From contig NZ_JASPJK010000010.1 in assembly GCF_030232265.1 (NCBI RefSeq), positions 1 to 64,000 on the forward strand: a DNA stretch of 64,000 bases, given 5' to 3'. The notes beneath the pieces were generated by a model that was not told the DNA's origin, made no database searches, and saw nothing but the letters and a program-made list of their open reading frames with translations. Position 1 is the stretch's first letter. The number at the start of each line of letters is the position of its first letter. The stretch comes from Corynebacterium sp. MSK041 (lineage in GTDB: Bacteria; Actinomycetota; Actinomycetes; Mycobacteriales; Mycobacteriaceae). A program made the translations under genes and the position numbers. Shown piece after piece: positions 56,477 through 64,000 of the stretch.

Positions 56477-57265
56477 ATGCACAAAGAGCAGGAGCCAACA
56501 GGCAACGAGGAGATGGCTGATCCGGTGGAACCCGATCAACCAGATACGTCAGGTGTGCCAGAAGGTTCGGACAAAGAAGAACCCGAATGGTGGGAGCAAC
56601 CCGGTCTGCCGTGGAACTCTAAGCCGACGAAGTCGGACTACTGGTGCCTGGCCTGGTTTGGTTTCGTGGGCATCTTTGGCATGTCCATGATCCCGCTGCG
56701 CGCGTGGCTGCTCGGTTTGGATCCACCGATCTTGCTGGCGGTGACGGGCTCGCGCATTGGTGCGGCCTCCACGGGCGCGCTCGCCGCGGTGGGTGAAGCA
56801 CCAGGCTGGTTGTGGTTTCTGCTCATTGGTTCGCTGGTGAACATCAAGTTTGACTGGGTGTACTGGTGGGCTGGCAAACTGTGGGGCCGCGGCATTTTGG
56901 AGGTGCAGGCGCAAAACTCCAAGCGCACGGAGAAGAATTTCAAGCGCGTGGAAGGCTGGTTCCACCGCCTCGGCTGGGTAGCCATTTTCCTGGCATACTT
57001 GCCCATCCCGTTGCCCATCGCGTTCGTTGTCTTTGTTTTGTGCGGTGCAACCGGTATGGATGTGAAGAAGTTCATGGTCCTCGACTTTGTGGCGAAGACC
57101 ATGTGGTCCTTCCTCTACTTCGGCCTGGGCTGGTCGATCGGCGAGCCCGTCGTGTTCGTGCTTGAGCAGTACTCGAAGGTGGCCAACTGGATCGCCATCG
57201 GTCTTATCGTCGTGGTGTTCTTCGGTGTCTTCCGCGGGCAGTCCAAGACCACACGCAAAGCGTGA
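56477..57265 (+). CDS. DedA/SNARE-associated family membrane protein
   Basis: A 262-residue membrane protein of the DedA superfamily. After an acidic N-terminus (EPTGNEEMADPVEPDQPD) come several spans with the family block GRGILEVQ, FHRLGWVAIFLAYLPIPLPIA and a C-terminal helix. DedA proteins support lipid distribution and proton homeostasis. ATG at 56477 is preferred over the upstream 56396 frame, which overlaps the hemY-like gene. Convergent with galK, 14 bases away. Confidence 0.82.
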   Translation: MHKEQEPTGNEEMADPVEPDQPDTSGVPEGSDKEEPEWWEQPGLPWNSKPTKSDYWCLAWFGFVGIFGMSMIPLRAWLLGLDPPILLAVTGSRIGAASTGALAAVGEAPGWLWFLLIGSLVNIKFDWVYWWAGKLWGRGILEVQAQNSKRTEKNFKRVEGWFHRLGWVAIFLAYLPIPLPIAFVVFVLCGATGMDVKKFMVLDFVAKTMWSFLYFGLGWSIGEPVVFVLEQYSKVANWIAIGLIVVVFFGVFRGQSKTTRKA

Positions 57266-57279
57266 TCTGATACCGCGAG

Positions 57280-58491
57280 CTAATCCACGCGCCGGGCGCC
57301 ATCCTGCGCACTGGTCGCGTAGATCACCGGAGTGGGGTGGCCTTGGGCGGTGGTGTCAGCAGTGATAGCTGCGGCCACCGCATCAACATCCTCATCTCGG
57401 CATAGGGCGATGATGGACCCACCAAAACCACCACCGGTGATGCGGGCGCCCACTGCACCAGTGGACAGGGCAGTTTGAACCGCGGTTTCGAGGGCGTCCG
57501 GGACGATCTCAAAATCATCACGCAAAGAGGCGTGGCTTTCATTCATCAGCTGACCAAACTGAGGGATATCGCCAGCCTTGAGTGCCGCAATCGCACGGAG
57601 AGTGCGGGCGGTTTCCGTGTGTACGTGGCGCACACGGCGACGTACGACGTCTGCAGTGAGGTCAGTGGCACCGGATCCAGCTGAAGATGCCCATTCCACG
57701 GCGCGGTCCACCACATCGTCCTCACGGAACGTGCAGTCAAGGGCAGCAGCAACCTGGTCGATGAGACCGCGCCGGGAGCTGTACTCGCCCGTCACGTGGG
57801 AGTGTTCAACACGGCTGTCAGAGACAAGGAGCTGGTAGCCCTCCCAATTGCACGGAACCTGCTCGTGGGTGCCAGCCAGGAAATCGAGGGCCAGGGCAAA
57901 ACCTTCACGGCCACGAACCACGGCGTTTTGGTCCAAGCCACCGGTGTTAGCACCCACGTAGTGGTTCTCAGCGCGCATGGTGGCGGCGATGATCTGATCA
58001 TCAGTCGTCTCCGGCGCTAGTAGGTCACGCACGGCAACAGCAACAGCGCACTCCAAAGCAGCGGAGCTAGATAGACCAGAACCCAACGGCACATCGGAGA
58101 TCACCGCGATGTCCAGGCCGGATGTGGCATCACCGATGAGGGCATGGACAGTGCCGGCGATGTAGCCACGCCAATCAGGCAAGCAGTCAGACTCCGAGCT
58201 GGCGGTAGAGAGTTCTGCCAGATCCACTTCGGCATCGAGGATCTCGCCGTTGGGGGAGTGGGAGACCATACGCACAATGCTGTCCTCCCGCGCGCGGGCA
58301 GCCACGGCGGTGGCCATGGTGGTGGCAAAGGGCAGGCACACACCGAAGGCATAGTCCACGTGATCACCGATGAGGTTCACCCGGCCAGGAGCAACCCACA
58401 CTCCGGTGGCGGTGCCGCCAATGTGCTCAGTGAAGAATGCTCGCGCATCGGTGCTGAGACGGTCGGGGCTGCGGGTGGAAGAAACAATCAC
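57280..58491 (-). CDS. galK: Galactokinase GalK
   Basis: GHMP-family kinase of 403 residues phosphorylating galactose at C1. The substrate motif reads GRVNLIGDHVDYAFG (family GE-H-T-DYN, with Asp replacing Glu and Val replacing Thr), the ATP loop is PLGSGLSSSAALE, and GARITGGGFGGSII lies near the C-terminus. The start overlaps the galT stop by four bases. Last gene of the galactose cluster. Confidence 0.9.
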   Translation of the reverse strand: MIVSSTRSPDRLSTDARAFFTEHIGGTATGVWVAPGRVNLIGDHVDYAFGVCLPFATTMATAVAARAREDSIVRMVSHSPNGEILDAEVDLAELSTASSESDCLPDWRGYIAGTVHALIGDATSGLDIAVISDVPLGSGLSSSAALECAVAVAVRDLLAPETTDDQIIAATMRAENHYVGANTGGLDQNAVVRGREGFALALDFLAGTHEQVPCNWEGYQLLVSDSRVEHSHVTGEYSSRRGLIDQVAAALDCTFREDDVVDRAVEWASSAGSGATDLTADVVRRRVRHVHTETARTLRAIAALKAGDIPQFGQLMNESHASLRDDFEIVPDALETAVQTALSTGAVGARITGGGFGGSIIALCRDEDVDAVAAAITADTTAQGHPTPVIYATSAQDGARRVD

Positions 58492-59597
58492 TGGTAGGCC
58501 TCCTTCAACGTGGTGGCGATGACCTCAGGGGTGGTGTCATTGATCCACGCGCCCATGCCGGATTCACTCCCAGCCAAGAACTTCATGCGGCCGGGGGAGC
58601 GCATGAGAGAGAACAGCTGGAGGTGGAAGCGCCCATCCTCCGGGGCATCCACCGGCGCTTGGTTCCATGCGGCGATGTACGGGGTGCGTTCAATGCCGGG
58701 GAAGAACTGATCCACAGCGATGAAGAGCTTGTCGCAGATCACCGCAAGATCATCACGTTCAGCAGTGGTCAGTTCAGCGAAATTCGGCACCGCACGCTTA
58801 GCCATCACCATGACTTCTAGTGGCCACTTCGCCGCGGCGGGAGTGAACACCACAAAGTGGTCCGTCTCCTCGATGATGCGGCGGGCGGAGGTGAGTTCGG
58901 CGGCCAAGAGCGCGTCGAAAAGCGATGTGCCATGCGCTGCGCGATGAGACTGTGCCTGGCGTGCAATCGCGGCCATGCGGGGTGGGACGAACGGGTAGGA
59001 ATAAATCTGACCGTGCGGATGGTGCAAGGTCACGCCGATTTCCTCACCGCGGTTCTCAAACGGGAAGACGGCTTTGACCGGTTCGAGGGCGGAGAGTTCG
59101 GCGGTGCGGTGGGCCCAGACGTCGATAAGCGCGCGCTTGCGGGTAAGTGGCAGATCCTTGAATGAGCCATTCGCGTCCGGCGTGAAACACACAACCTCGC
59201 AGCGTGACCACGCAGGAGCGCGCTCGAAAAGCTCTTGGCTATCGACGAACGGGCTATACCCCTCCGGCACATCCAACCGCATGCTCAAGGACGGGAAGCG
59301 GTTTTCAAACACGACAACCTGGTAGTCATCCTCTGGGATCTCACTCGGCTTCTGGCCGGGGCGTGTGGGGGCCAACGGGTCCTCATTCGCGGGCGGGAGG
59401 AAGGTCCGGTTCTGTCGGTGCGCGGCATAAATCGCCCACTCACCGGTGAGCGGGTCACGCCGCATCCAGGACTCGGTGAGAACCTCCGGCAATCCGCGCT
59501 CATCGGTGGCGGTGCGGTCCGGTGTGCCGGGCTCATCAAAGTAGATGAGCTCACGGCCATCAGACAATGTCGTGCGCGTGATCTTCAACTCAGTCAT
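58488..59597 (-). CDS. galT: Galactose-1-phosphate uridylyltransferase GalT
   Basis: HIT-superfamily enzyme of 369 residues exchanging UMP between UDP-glucose and galactose-1-phosphate. The active-site signature HHPHGQIYSYP carries the nucleophilic His; SLMRSPGRMKFLAGSE follows near the C-terminus. Overlaps galK by four bases, and its start touches the stop of the small membrane protein. Complete. Confidence 0.92.
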   Translation of the reverse strand: MTELKITRTTLSDGRELIYFDEPGTPDRTATDERGLPEVLTESWMRRDPLTGEWAIYAAHRQNRTFLPPANEDPLAPTRPGQKPSEIPEDDYQVVVFENRFPSLSMRLDVPEGYSPFVDSQELFERAPAWSRCEVVCFTPDANGSFKDLPLTRKRALIDVWAHRTAELSALEPVKAVFPFENRGEEIGVTLHHPHGQIYSYPFVPPRMAAIARQAQSHRAAHGTSLFDALLAAELTSARRIIEETDHFVVFTPAAAKWPLEVMVMAKRAVPNFAELTTAERDDLAVICDKLFIAVDQFFPGIERTPYIAAWNQAPVDAPEDGRFHLQLFSLMRSPGRMKFLAGSESGMGAWINDTTPEVIATTLKEAYQ

Positions 59598-59858
59598 CTA
59601 CTCTGCTGCTTCCAATGTGTCGGGGTTGAAGGCGATTGGGCGCAACCGTGCCCACAGGAAGAACACCAGCGCAGTGACAGCAAGGGCGATGCCCACCCAC
59701 AGATTGTCGCTGGATTCTTTAGGGATCTTCTCGTCCACATTGAATCCCGGGTCGAGTATGAAGGAGCAGATGATCAGCACGATCCCATAGAAACCCAGCA
59801 GCGCGCCAATGACGTTGCGGATATCAAACGTTGCGGTTTCTGCTTGTGAATTAGCCAT
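59598..59858 (-). CDS. Small two-span membrane protein between galT and the transporter
   Basis: An 86-residue protein with two hydrophobic segments (NVIGALLGFYGIVLIICSFI and WVGIALAVTALVFFLWARL) and a polar loop. ATG at 59858. It is packed between the SSS transporter and galT with 14 bases and no gap respectively, so it is probably a small subunit or stabiliser of the transporter. I recognise no characterised homologue. Confidence 0.8.
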   Translation of the reverse strand: MANSQAETATFDIRNVIGALLGFYGIVLIICSFILDPGFNVDEKIPKESSDNLWVGIALAVTALVFFLWARLRPIAFNPDTLEAAE

Positions 59859-59872
59859 AAGAATCACTTCCT

Positions 59873-61516
59873 TTAGAGGAACATCAAGTTCAGGCCGATG
59901 ACAAGGACAAGAGCGATCACACCAAGCGGGATGGTGCGCTGGTACCACGGCAGGGCGGCCTCAGAAGCATCAACGAGCTGGTCCTTCGGGGTGACGCTGC
60001 GGACAAAGCCCACGAGCTCCTCATCCGGCTTCGGGGTGGTGAACAGGGATACGATGACGGACACGAGGATGTCCACTGTGAACGCCAGGGAGGCAGCGAC
60101 GAATGCGGTGCCCTGGCCCGGCAGGCTAACCAGCGGGTCTTCGCCCAACGAGCAAGCCCAGAAGATGATGGCGGCAGCGGTACCTGCCACCAGGCCGGAC
60201 CAACCGGCGTGCGGGGTCATTCGCTTCCAGAACATACCCAGGATGAAGGTGGCAAACAGCGGGGCGTTGAAGAAGCCGAACAGCGTTTGCAGGTAGTCCA
60301 TGATGTTGCCAAAGTTTGCGGCGAGCAGCGCCGTAAAAACAGCGATCACGGTTGCGCCGACGGTGGCCAGGCGGCCAACGCGCAGGTAGTAATCATCGTC
60401 CTTGTCCTTGACCACGTAGGTCTGCCACAGGTCATAGCTGAACACGGTGTTGAAGGACGAAATATTCGCTGCCATACCGGCCATGAATGCAGCCAGCAGG
60501 CCAGCGATACCCACGCCGAGAAGACCATTGGGCAGCAAATCGCGCATGAGGTACAGCACCGCATCATTCGGATTGGCAGCACCCTCCATGATCGGGGTGA
60601 CCAGGACGGACGCGACCATTCCCGGCACAACCACGATGAAGGGGATGAACATCTTGGGAAATGCGCCGATGATCGGAGTCTTGCGCGCCGAGGACAACGA
60701 ATCAGACGCCATAGCGCGCTGAACTTCAACGAAGTTGGTGGTCCAGTAACCGAAGGACAGCACGAAGCCGAGGCCGAACACGATACCCACGACGGACCAC
60801 ACCGGGTTGTTGAATCCGGAGATGTCTTGGCCAGGCCAGGTGGAGAAGTGGCTCGGATCGTTGATAGCTTCCTTCAGTCCACTCCAGCCACCCACGTGGC
60901 GCAGACCAATGATGGTCAGTGGCAGCAGCGCGGCAACGATGACGAAGAACTGCAGCACCTCGTTGTAGATCGCTGCAGACAGACCACCCAGTGTGATGTA
61001 GGCCAGCACGATCACGGCGGCAACAACGAGCGTTGACCACAGCGGCCAACCCAGCAGTGCTTCCACCACCGTGGCCAGCAGGAACAGGTTCACGCCGGCG
61101 ATGAGTAGCTGTGCGACCGCGAAGGAAATCGCATTAACCAAGTGTGCGGCCGGGCCGAAGCGTTTGAGCATGAATTCCGGGACGGAGCGGACTTTGGAGC
61201 CGTAGTAGAACGGCATCATCACAATGCCGAGGAAGATCATGGCGGGCACGGCGCCGATCCAGAAATAGTGCATGGTCTGCACGCCGTATTCCACACCATT
61301 GGCAGACATGCCGATGATCTCCACCGCGCCGAGGTTCGCCGAGATGAAGGCCAAACCGGTGATCCAGGCGGGTAGCCCGCGGCCGGAGAGGAAGAAATCA
61401 ATCGACGAGGACACGCCGCGCTTCGCGGCCCATCCAATCCCCAGCACGAACGCGAAAAATACCGCGACGAGCATGTAGTCGACCCAGGAGGCGTCGAGCC
61501 TGAGGGCTGTATCCAT
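59873..61516 (-). CDS. SSS-family sodium:solute symporter, probable galactose transporter
   Basis: A 547-residue transporter with about 13-14 membrane spans. The N-terminal VDYMLVAVFFAFVLGIGWAA and GRGLPAWITGLAFISANLGA segments match the sugar-transporting (SGLT/vSGLT) branch. The final residues end in two spans. ATG at 61516; GTG at 61525 is an alternative. Clustered with galM-, galT- and galK-type genes, so galactose is the likely solute. Not proven. Confidence 0.85.
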   Translation of the reverse strand: MDTALRLDASWVDYMLVAVFFAFVLGIGWAAKRGVSSSIDFFLSGRGLPAWITGLAFISANLGAVEIIGMSANGVEYGVQTMHYFWIGAVPAMIFLGIVMMPFYYGSKVRSVPEFMLKRFGPAAHLVNAISFAVAQLLIAGVNLFLLATVVEALLGWPLWSTLVVAAVIVLAYITLGGLSAAIYNEVLQFFVIVAALLPLTIIGLRHVGGWSGLKEAINDPSHFSTWPGQDISGFNNPVWSVVGIVFGLGFVLSFGYWTTNFVEVQRAMASDSLSSARKTPIIGAFPKMFIPFIVVVPGMVASVLVTPIMEGAANPNDAVLYLMRDLLPNGLLGVGIAGLLAAFMAGMAANISSFNTVFSYDLWQTYVVKDKDDDYYLRVGRLATVGATVIAVFTALLAANFGNIMDYLQTLFGFFNAPLFATFILGMFWKRMTPHAGWSGLVAGTAAAIIFWACSLGEDPLVSLPGQGTAFVAASLAFTVDILVSVIVSLFTTPKPDEELVGFVRSVTPKDQLVDASEAALPWYQRTIPLGVIALVLVIGLNLMFL

Positions 61517-61570
61517 GGCGGACACTCGCTTTCTGTTGAGTTACGGGTTCCGTATTTAGTTACTCGTTGT

Positions 61571-62464
61571 TCAATTATTAATCGCCCGCACGGTCCAGCT
61601 CACGCTTATACGCTCACCAGGTTCCAGCACGGTCAGGTCTTCGCCCGTGGCCAAGGCATTCGGAGGCGCGGTCATCGGTTCGACAGCCAACTCCCGCTGC
61701 GGGGAGGTGAAGATTTGGGTCCAGGGCATGTTTGCGTGCGCCTCTAGTTCCACCCCGCGCCCATCCCCATCCACCAGCCGGGCAACGTGTGGGTGTTCCA
61801 CCGAATCAAACCCCGCGTCGTCGAGGTACACCCCGTTCATGTGCATCGGGCTGGCCGGCCACGGTTGGCGTGGGCCGGTGGGAATGTTGCGGGAGTCCAC
61901 CGGTTGGCGCTCTTCGATGGTGTGGTGCAGCGTGCACTCATCGAGAGGTGCACCCTGGGGGTCTAAGTAGGTGTGCACACCCAAAGCGCATGGTGCGGGG
62001 CCGTGGTCACTGTCAGCCGGGGTGATGTTGCGCGCTGTCATCGTGCCGGTGATCCCGGTATCCGTCAGCGTGTACGTCACGGTGAGCTCAATCTGCCACG
62101 GCCAGCCAGGCTCCGGGCCCAGGACGGTGCGCAGCGTCGCGCTGTTGTCCGTGTGATCCACGATGTCGAAGATCCGCCCCCACGTGAACCCGTGGATGGC
62201 ATGCCCACGTTCAGCTTCGGTGACCTCCAATTGGTGGGTCACGCCGTTGAAGGTGAACGTTGCATCCGCGACGCGGTTTGGCCACGGTGCCAGCACAATA
62301 TTGGCTGCACCCGGTGGTCGGGGAGTGGGGTCGAAGCTCTTGAGTAAAGGGCGTTCGTCTACCTCCAAACGTCGAATAGCAGCACTTGAGGCCGTAATAA
62401 TTGCGGTGACCTCGTGGTCCGCGTCCTGTCGAAGCGTGACTTCCGGAATTGTCTGGGCACCCAT
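61571..62464 (-). CDS. Aldose 1-epimerase family protein (GalM-like)
   Basis: A 297-residue beta-sandwich mutarotase-like enzyme. Features are APWPNRVADATFTFNG near residues 58-75, HAIHGFTWGRIFD with the catalytic-type His, and CALGVHTYLDP with a second His; a Glu occurs near the end (ALATGEDLTVLEPGE). First gene of the galactose cluster, converting beta- to alpha-galactose for GalK. No galE (UDP-glucose 4-epimerase) is in the window. Confidence 0.85.
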   Translation of the reverse strand: MGAQTIPEVTLRQDADHEVTAIITASSAAIRRLEVDERPLLKSFDPTPRPPGAANIVLAPWPNRVADATFTFNGVTHQLEVTEAERGHAIHGFTWGRIFDIVDHTDNSATLRTVLGPEPGWPWQIELTVTYTLTDTGITGTMTARNITPADSDHGPAPCALGVHTYLDPQGAPLDECTLHHTIEERQPVDSRNIPTGPRQPWPASPMHMNGVYLDDAGFDSVEHPHVARLVDGDGRGVELEAHANMPWTQIFTSPQRELAVEPMTAPPNALATGEDLTVLEPGERISVSWTVRAINN

Positions 62465-62647
62465 GCATCAATTATCCACGGGTGCACCCTCCTGCATGCA
62501 ACCAGTATCAACCAATAGGATTAGTAATCGCGTTGTGTCTGGGTTTGTGTCCGTGACTATGTCCCAGGCACACTTTGACTTAATCGGACGCACCCCCTGC
62601 GTCCAGCAATTCCATGAAAACTGCAGTTTTAAAGAGGAGGGCTTGTC

Positions 62648-63256
62648 ATGGTTGAGACCGTTGTCCACCTCGTCCGACACGGGGAAGTGCACAACCCGCA
62701 GAAATTGCTCTACGGGCGACTCCCTGATTTTCACTTGAGTTCCCGTGGCCGCTCCATGGCGGCACGTACCGCCGCGAGCTTTGAAGGCAAGGACGTGACC
62801 TACCTGGCAGCGTCCCCGCTGGAGCGCGTGCAGGAAACCGCGGCACCGATCGCAGAAGTGCTTGGGTTGGAGATTCAAACGAACCGGGACCTCATTGAGT
62901 CCGGCAATATCTTCGAGGGGCTGCGCACGAAGGGGCTTCGTAGCCAGCTGTTCAACCCGATCCGGTGGCGCCACATGGTCAACCCGTTGAAGCCCAGCTG
63001 GGGTGAGCCGTATACGGAGATTCTGGAGCGGATGCGACGCGCCGTGGATAAGGCTCGGGCTGAGGCTGAGGGCCATGAAGCAGTGCTCGTGTCCCATCAG
63101 CTGCCCATCGTGATGGTGCAGCGTTGGGCCCAAGGCAAGCCTTTGCCACATAGTCCGGCGACGCGAAAGTGTGACTTGGCCAGTGTGACCTCCTTGGTCT
63201 TTGAAGGGGACACCCTGAAGTCCTGGTCCTACGCTGAACCAGCGAAGGGGATTTAG
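62648..63256 (+). CDS. Histidine phosphatase family protein
   Basis: A 202-residue phosphoglycerate-mutase-like phosphatase. The catalytic VHLVRHGEVHNPQ opens the protein and the second His is in LVSHQLPIVMVQ. AAGAGGAGGG is a strong ribosome site. In C. glutamicum a similar gene lies between the hem genes and the cytochrome c maturation genes. The stop codon is directly followed by the ResA-like ATG. Substrate unknown. Confidence 0.85.
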   Translation: MVETVVHLVRHGEVHNPQKLLYGRLPDFHLSSRGRSMAARTAASFEGKDVTYLAASPLERVQETAAPIAEVLGLEIQTNRDLIESGNIFEGLRTKGLRSQLFNPIRWRHMVNPLKPSWGEPYTEILERMRRAVDKARAEAEGHEAVLVSHQLPIVMVQRWAQGKPLPHSPATRKCDLASVTSLVFEGDTLKSWSYAEPAKGI

Positions 63257-63856
63257 ATGCGTCGCTTTCATGCCATGGTTCTGTCAAGCGTGGCACTCCT
63301 CGGCGCGTTCGGGATGTCTGCCTGCGCTGTGCCTGGTTCGAGTGAGACTTTTGCCTTCCACTCACCCGGCGGCCAGGTAGAGATTTTCTACGACGAGGCG
63401 GATCGTGCTCCCTTGTCGGAATTTTCCGGCGAGTCTTTGATGGAGCCGGGCACGCAGATTTCCTTGTCGGACTTTGAAGGACAGATGGTGGTGCTCAACG
63501 CATGGGGCCAGTGGTGCGCGCCGTGCCGTGCGGAGGTGGATGACCTGCAGGAGGTGCAGGAACACTTGACTGGCCAGACTGTGGACGGCAAGCCCTCCGG
63601 CACGATCCTGGGCATCAACGTCCGTGACTACCAGCCGGAAATCTCCCGGGACTTTCTCACGGACAACGGGGTGACGTACCCGTCCATCTATGACCCGCCT
63701 TTCCGGACTGCCGCGGCCTTGGGTGGTATTCCCACCTCCGTCATTCCCACCACGATCATCCTGGACAAGCAGCACCGCCCCGCGGCAGTGTTCCTGCGTG
63801 AGGTAACCGCGTCCGAGATCATTGAGGTCACGGACCGCCTGGCGGGTGAGAACTAA
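63257..63856 (+). CDS. ResA/TlpA-like thioredoxin lipoprotein
   Basis: A 199-residue extracytoplasmic thiol reductase for cytochrome c maturation. The lipoprotein signal ends in MSAC (Cys23), and the redox site is WGQWCAPCRAEVDD (CAPC), with the cis-proline in GIPTSVIPTTI. It adjoins the phosphatase (no gap) and the CcdA-like gene (no gap), so one operon. Haem ligation requires such reduced thiols. Confidence 0.88.
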   Translation: MRRFHAMVLSSVALLGAFGMSACAVPGSSETFAFHSPGGQVEIFYDEADRAPLSEFSGESLMEPGTQISLSDFEGQMVVLNAWGQWCAPCRAEVDDLQEVQEHLTGQTVDGKPSGTILGINVRDYQPEISRDFLTDNGVTYPSIYDPPFRTAAALGGIPTSVIPTTIILDKQHRPAAVFLREVTASEIIEVTDRLAGEN

Positions 63857-64000
63857 ATGGGTCATACGTTTGCGGACCTAGTTTCTAACGGCCCGCTTTT
63901 CGCGGGTTTCTTCGCAGCAGCCGTGGCCGGTCTCGTGTCCTTTGCGTCCCCCTGCGTGATCCCACTGGTGCCGGGGTACCTGTCGTACCTCACCGGCATT
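63857..64000 (+). CDS. CcdA-like cytochrome c biogenesis membrane protein (5' part only)
   Basis: The window ends 48 codons into this gene. The visible part has a first membrane span (PLFAGFFAAAVAGLVSF) and the family motif ASPCVIPLVPGYLSY, whose cysteine receives electrons from cytoplasmic thioredoxin. It passes them to the ResA-like protein encoded just upstream. Confidence 0.88.
   Translation, partial: MGHTFADLVSNGPLFAGFFAAAVAGLVSFASPCVIPLVPGYLSYLTGI

Overview
The window looks like a chromosomal segment of a mycolate-containing Corynebacterium. Supporting signs are two corynomycoloyltransferases, an rmlC-rmlD fusion, mycothiol glycosyltransferase MshA, SenX3/RegX3, HtaA-type haem-binding proteins behind DtxR-like boxes, many apparently leaderless genes, and gene order resembling C. 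glutamicum and the M. tuberculosis Rv0486-Rv0514 block. I see no tRNA, rRNA, CRISPR array or intact insertion sequence. The species is not determined.

Layout. 0.2-8 kb: thioesterase-like protein, DsbA-like protein, dTDP-rhamnose genes (rmlA, rmlCD, rmlB) interrupted by a prpDC propionate operon. 7.8-11 kb: a putative DUF559-type nuclease gene between two inverted copies of a ~110 bp repeat, then a DyP peroxidase and a PCu(A)C-type lipoprotein. 11-16.3 kb: S9 peptidase and two mycoloyltransferases with an overlooked 36-residue gene between them. 16.4-24 kb: lpd, a low-complexity DUF4352-type protein, and sdhCAB plus a small membrane protein behind a G-tract-rich leader. 24-28.8 kb: DUF445, DUF2516, a DeoC-like pseudoenzyme, DUF2993, DUF2505 and murB. 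28.8-33.6 kb: two duplicated HtaA-domain surface proteins. 33.9-46.7 kb: fadD, a ParA-like gene with an apparent frameshift, mshA, a secreted protease, gpmA, senX3-regX3, Rv0495c-like gene, ppx, Rv0497-like gene, proC and a BldC-like regulator. 46.8-48.1 kb: an Abi_2/HEPN gene with a hairpin-rich leader, bounded by 17 bp direct repeats and wedged between two normally neighbouring genes, then bS22. 48.2-56.4 kb: the serB1-hem region. 56.5-62.5 kb: DedA protein and a galactose cluster. 62.6-64 kb: histidine phosphatase, ResA-like and CcdA-like genes; the last runs off the window.

Biological reading. The hem locus is heavily eroded: hemA, hemC, hemB, hemE and hemL are absent where relatives carry them, hemY has an internal in-frame deletion, and only hemD looks whole. 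Haem users (sdhC, DyP peroxidase, cytochrome c maturation genes) persist and HtaA proteins are duplicated, so a haem-scavenging lifestyle is inferred. The gene retained in the hem block is also a P-type ATPase whose catalytic motifs are all lost.

The most unusual signals are a dispersed 11-mer (GCTTATCGACG) found 13 times on both strands, roughly every 5 kb, without conserved flanks; the Abi_2 plus structured-RNA cassette; the inactive P-type ATPase; and the small gene between mycoloyltransferases. All calls were made by eye from sequence and remembered family features; no database search was run.
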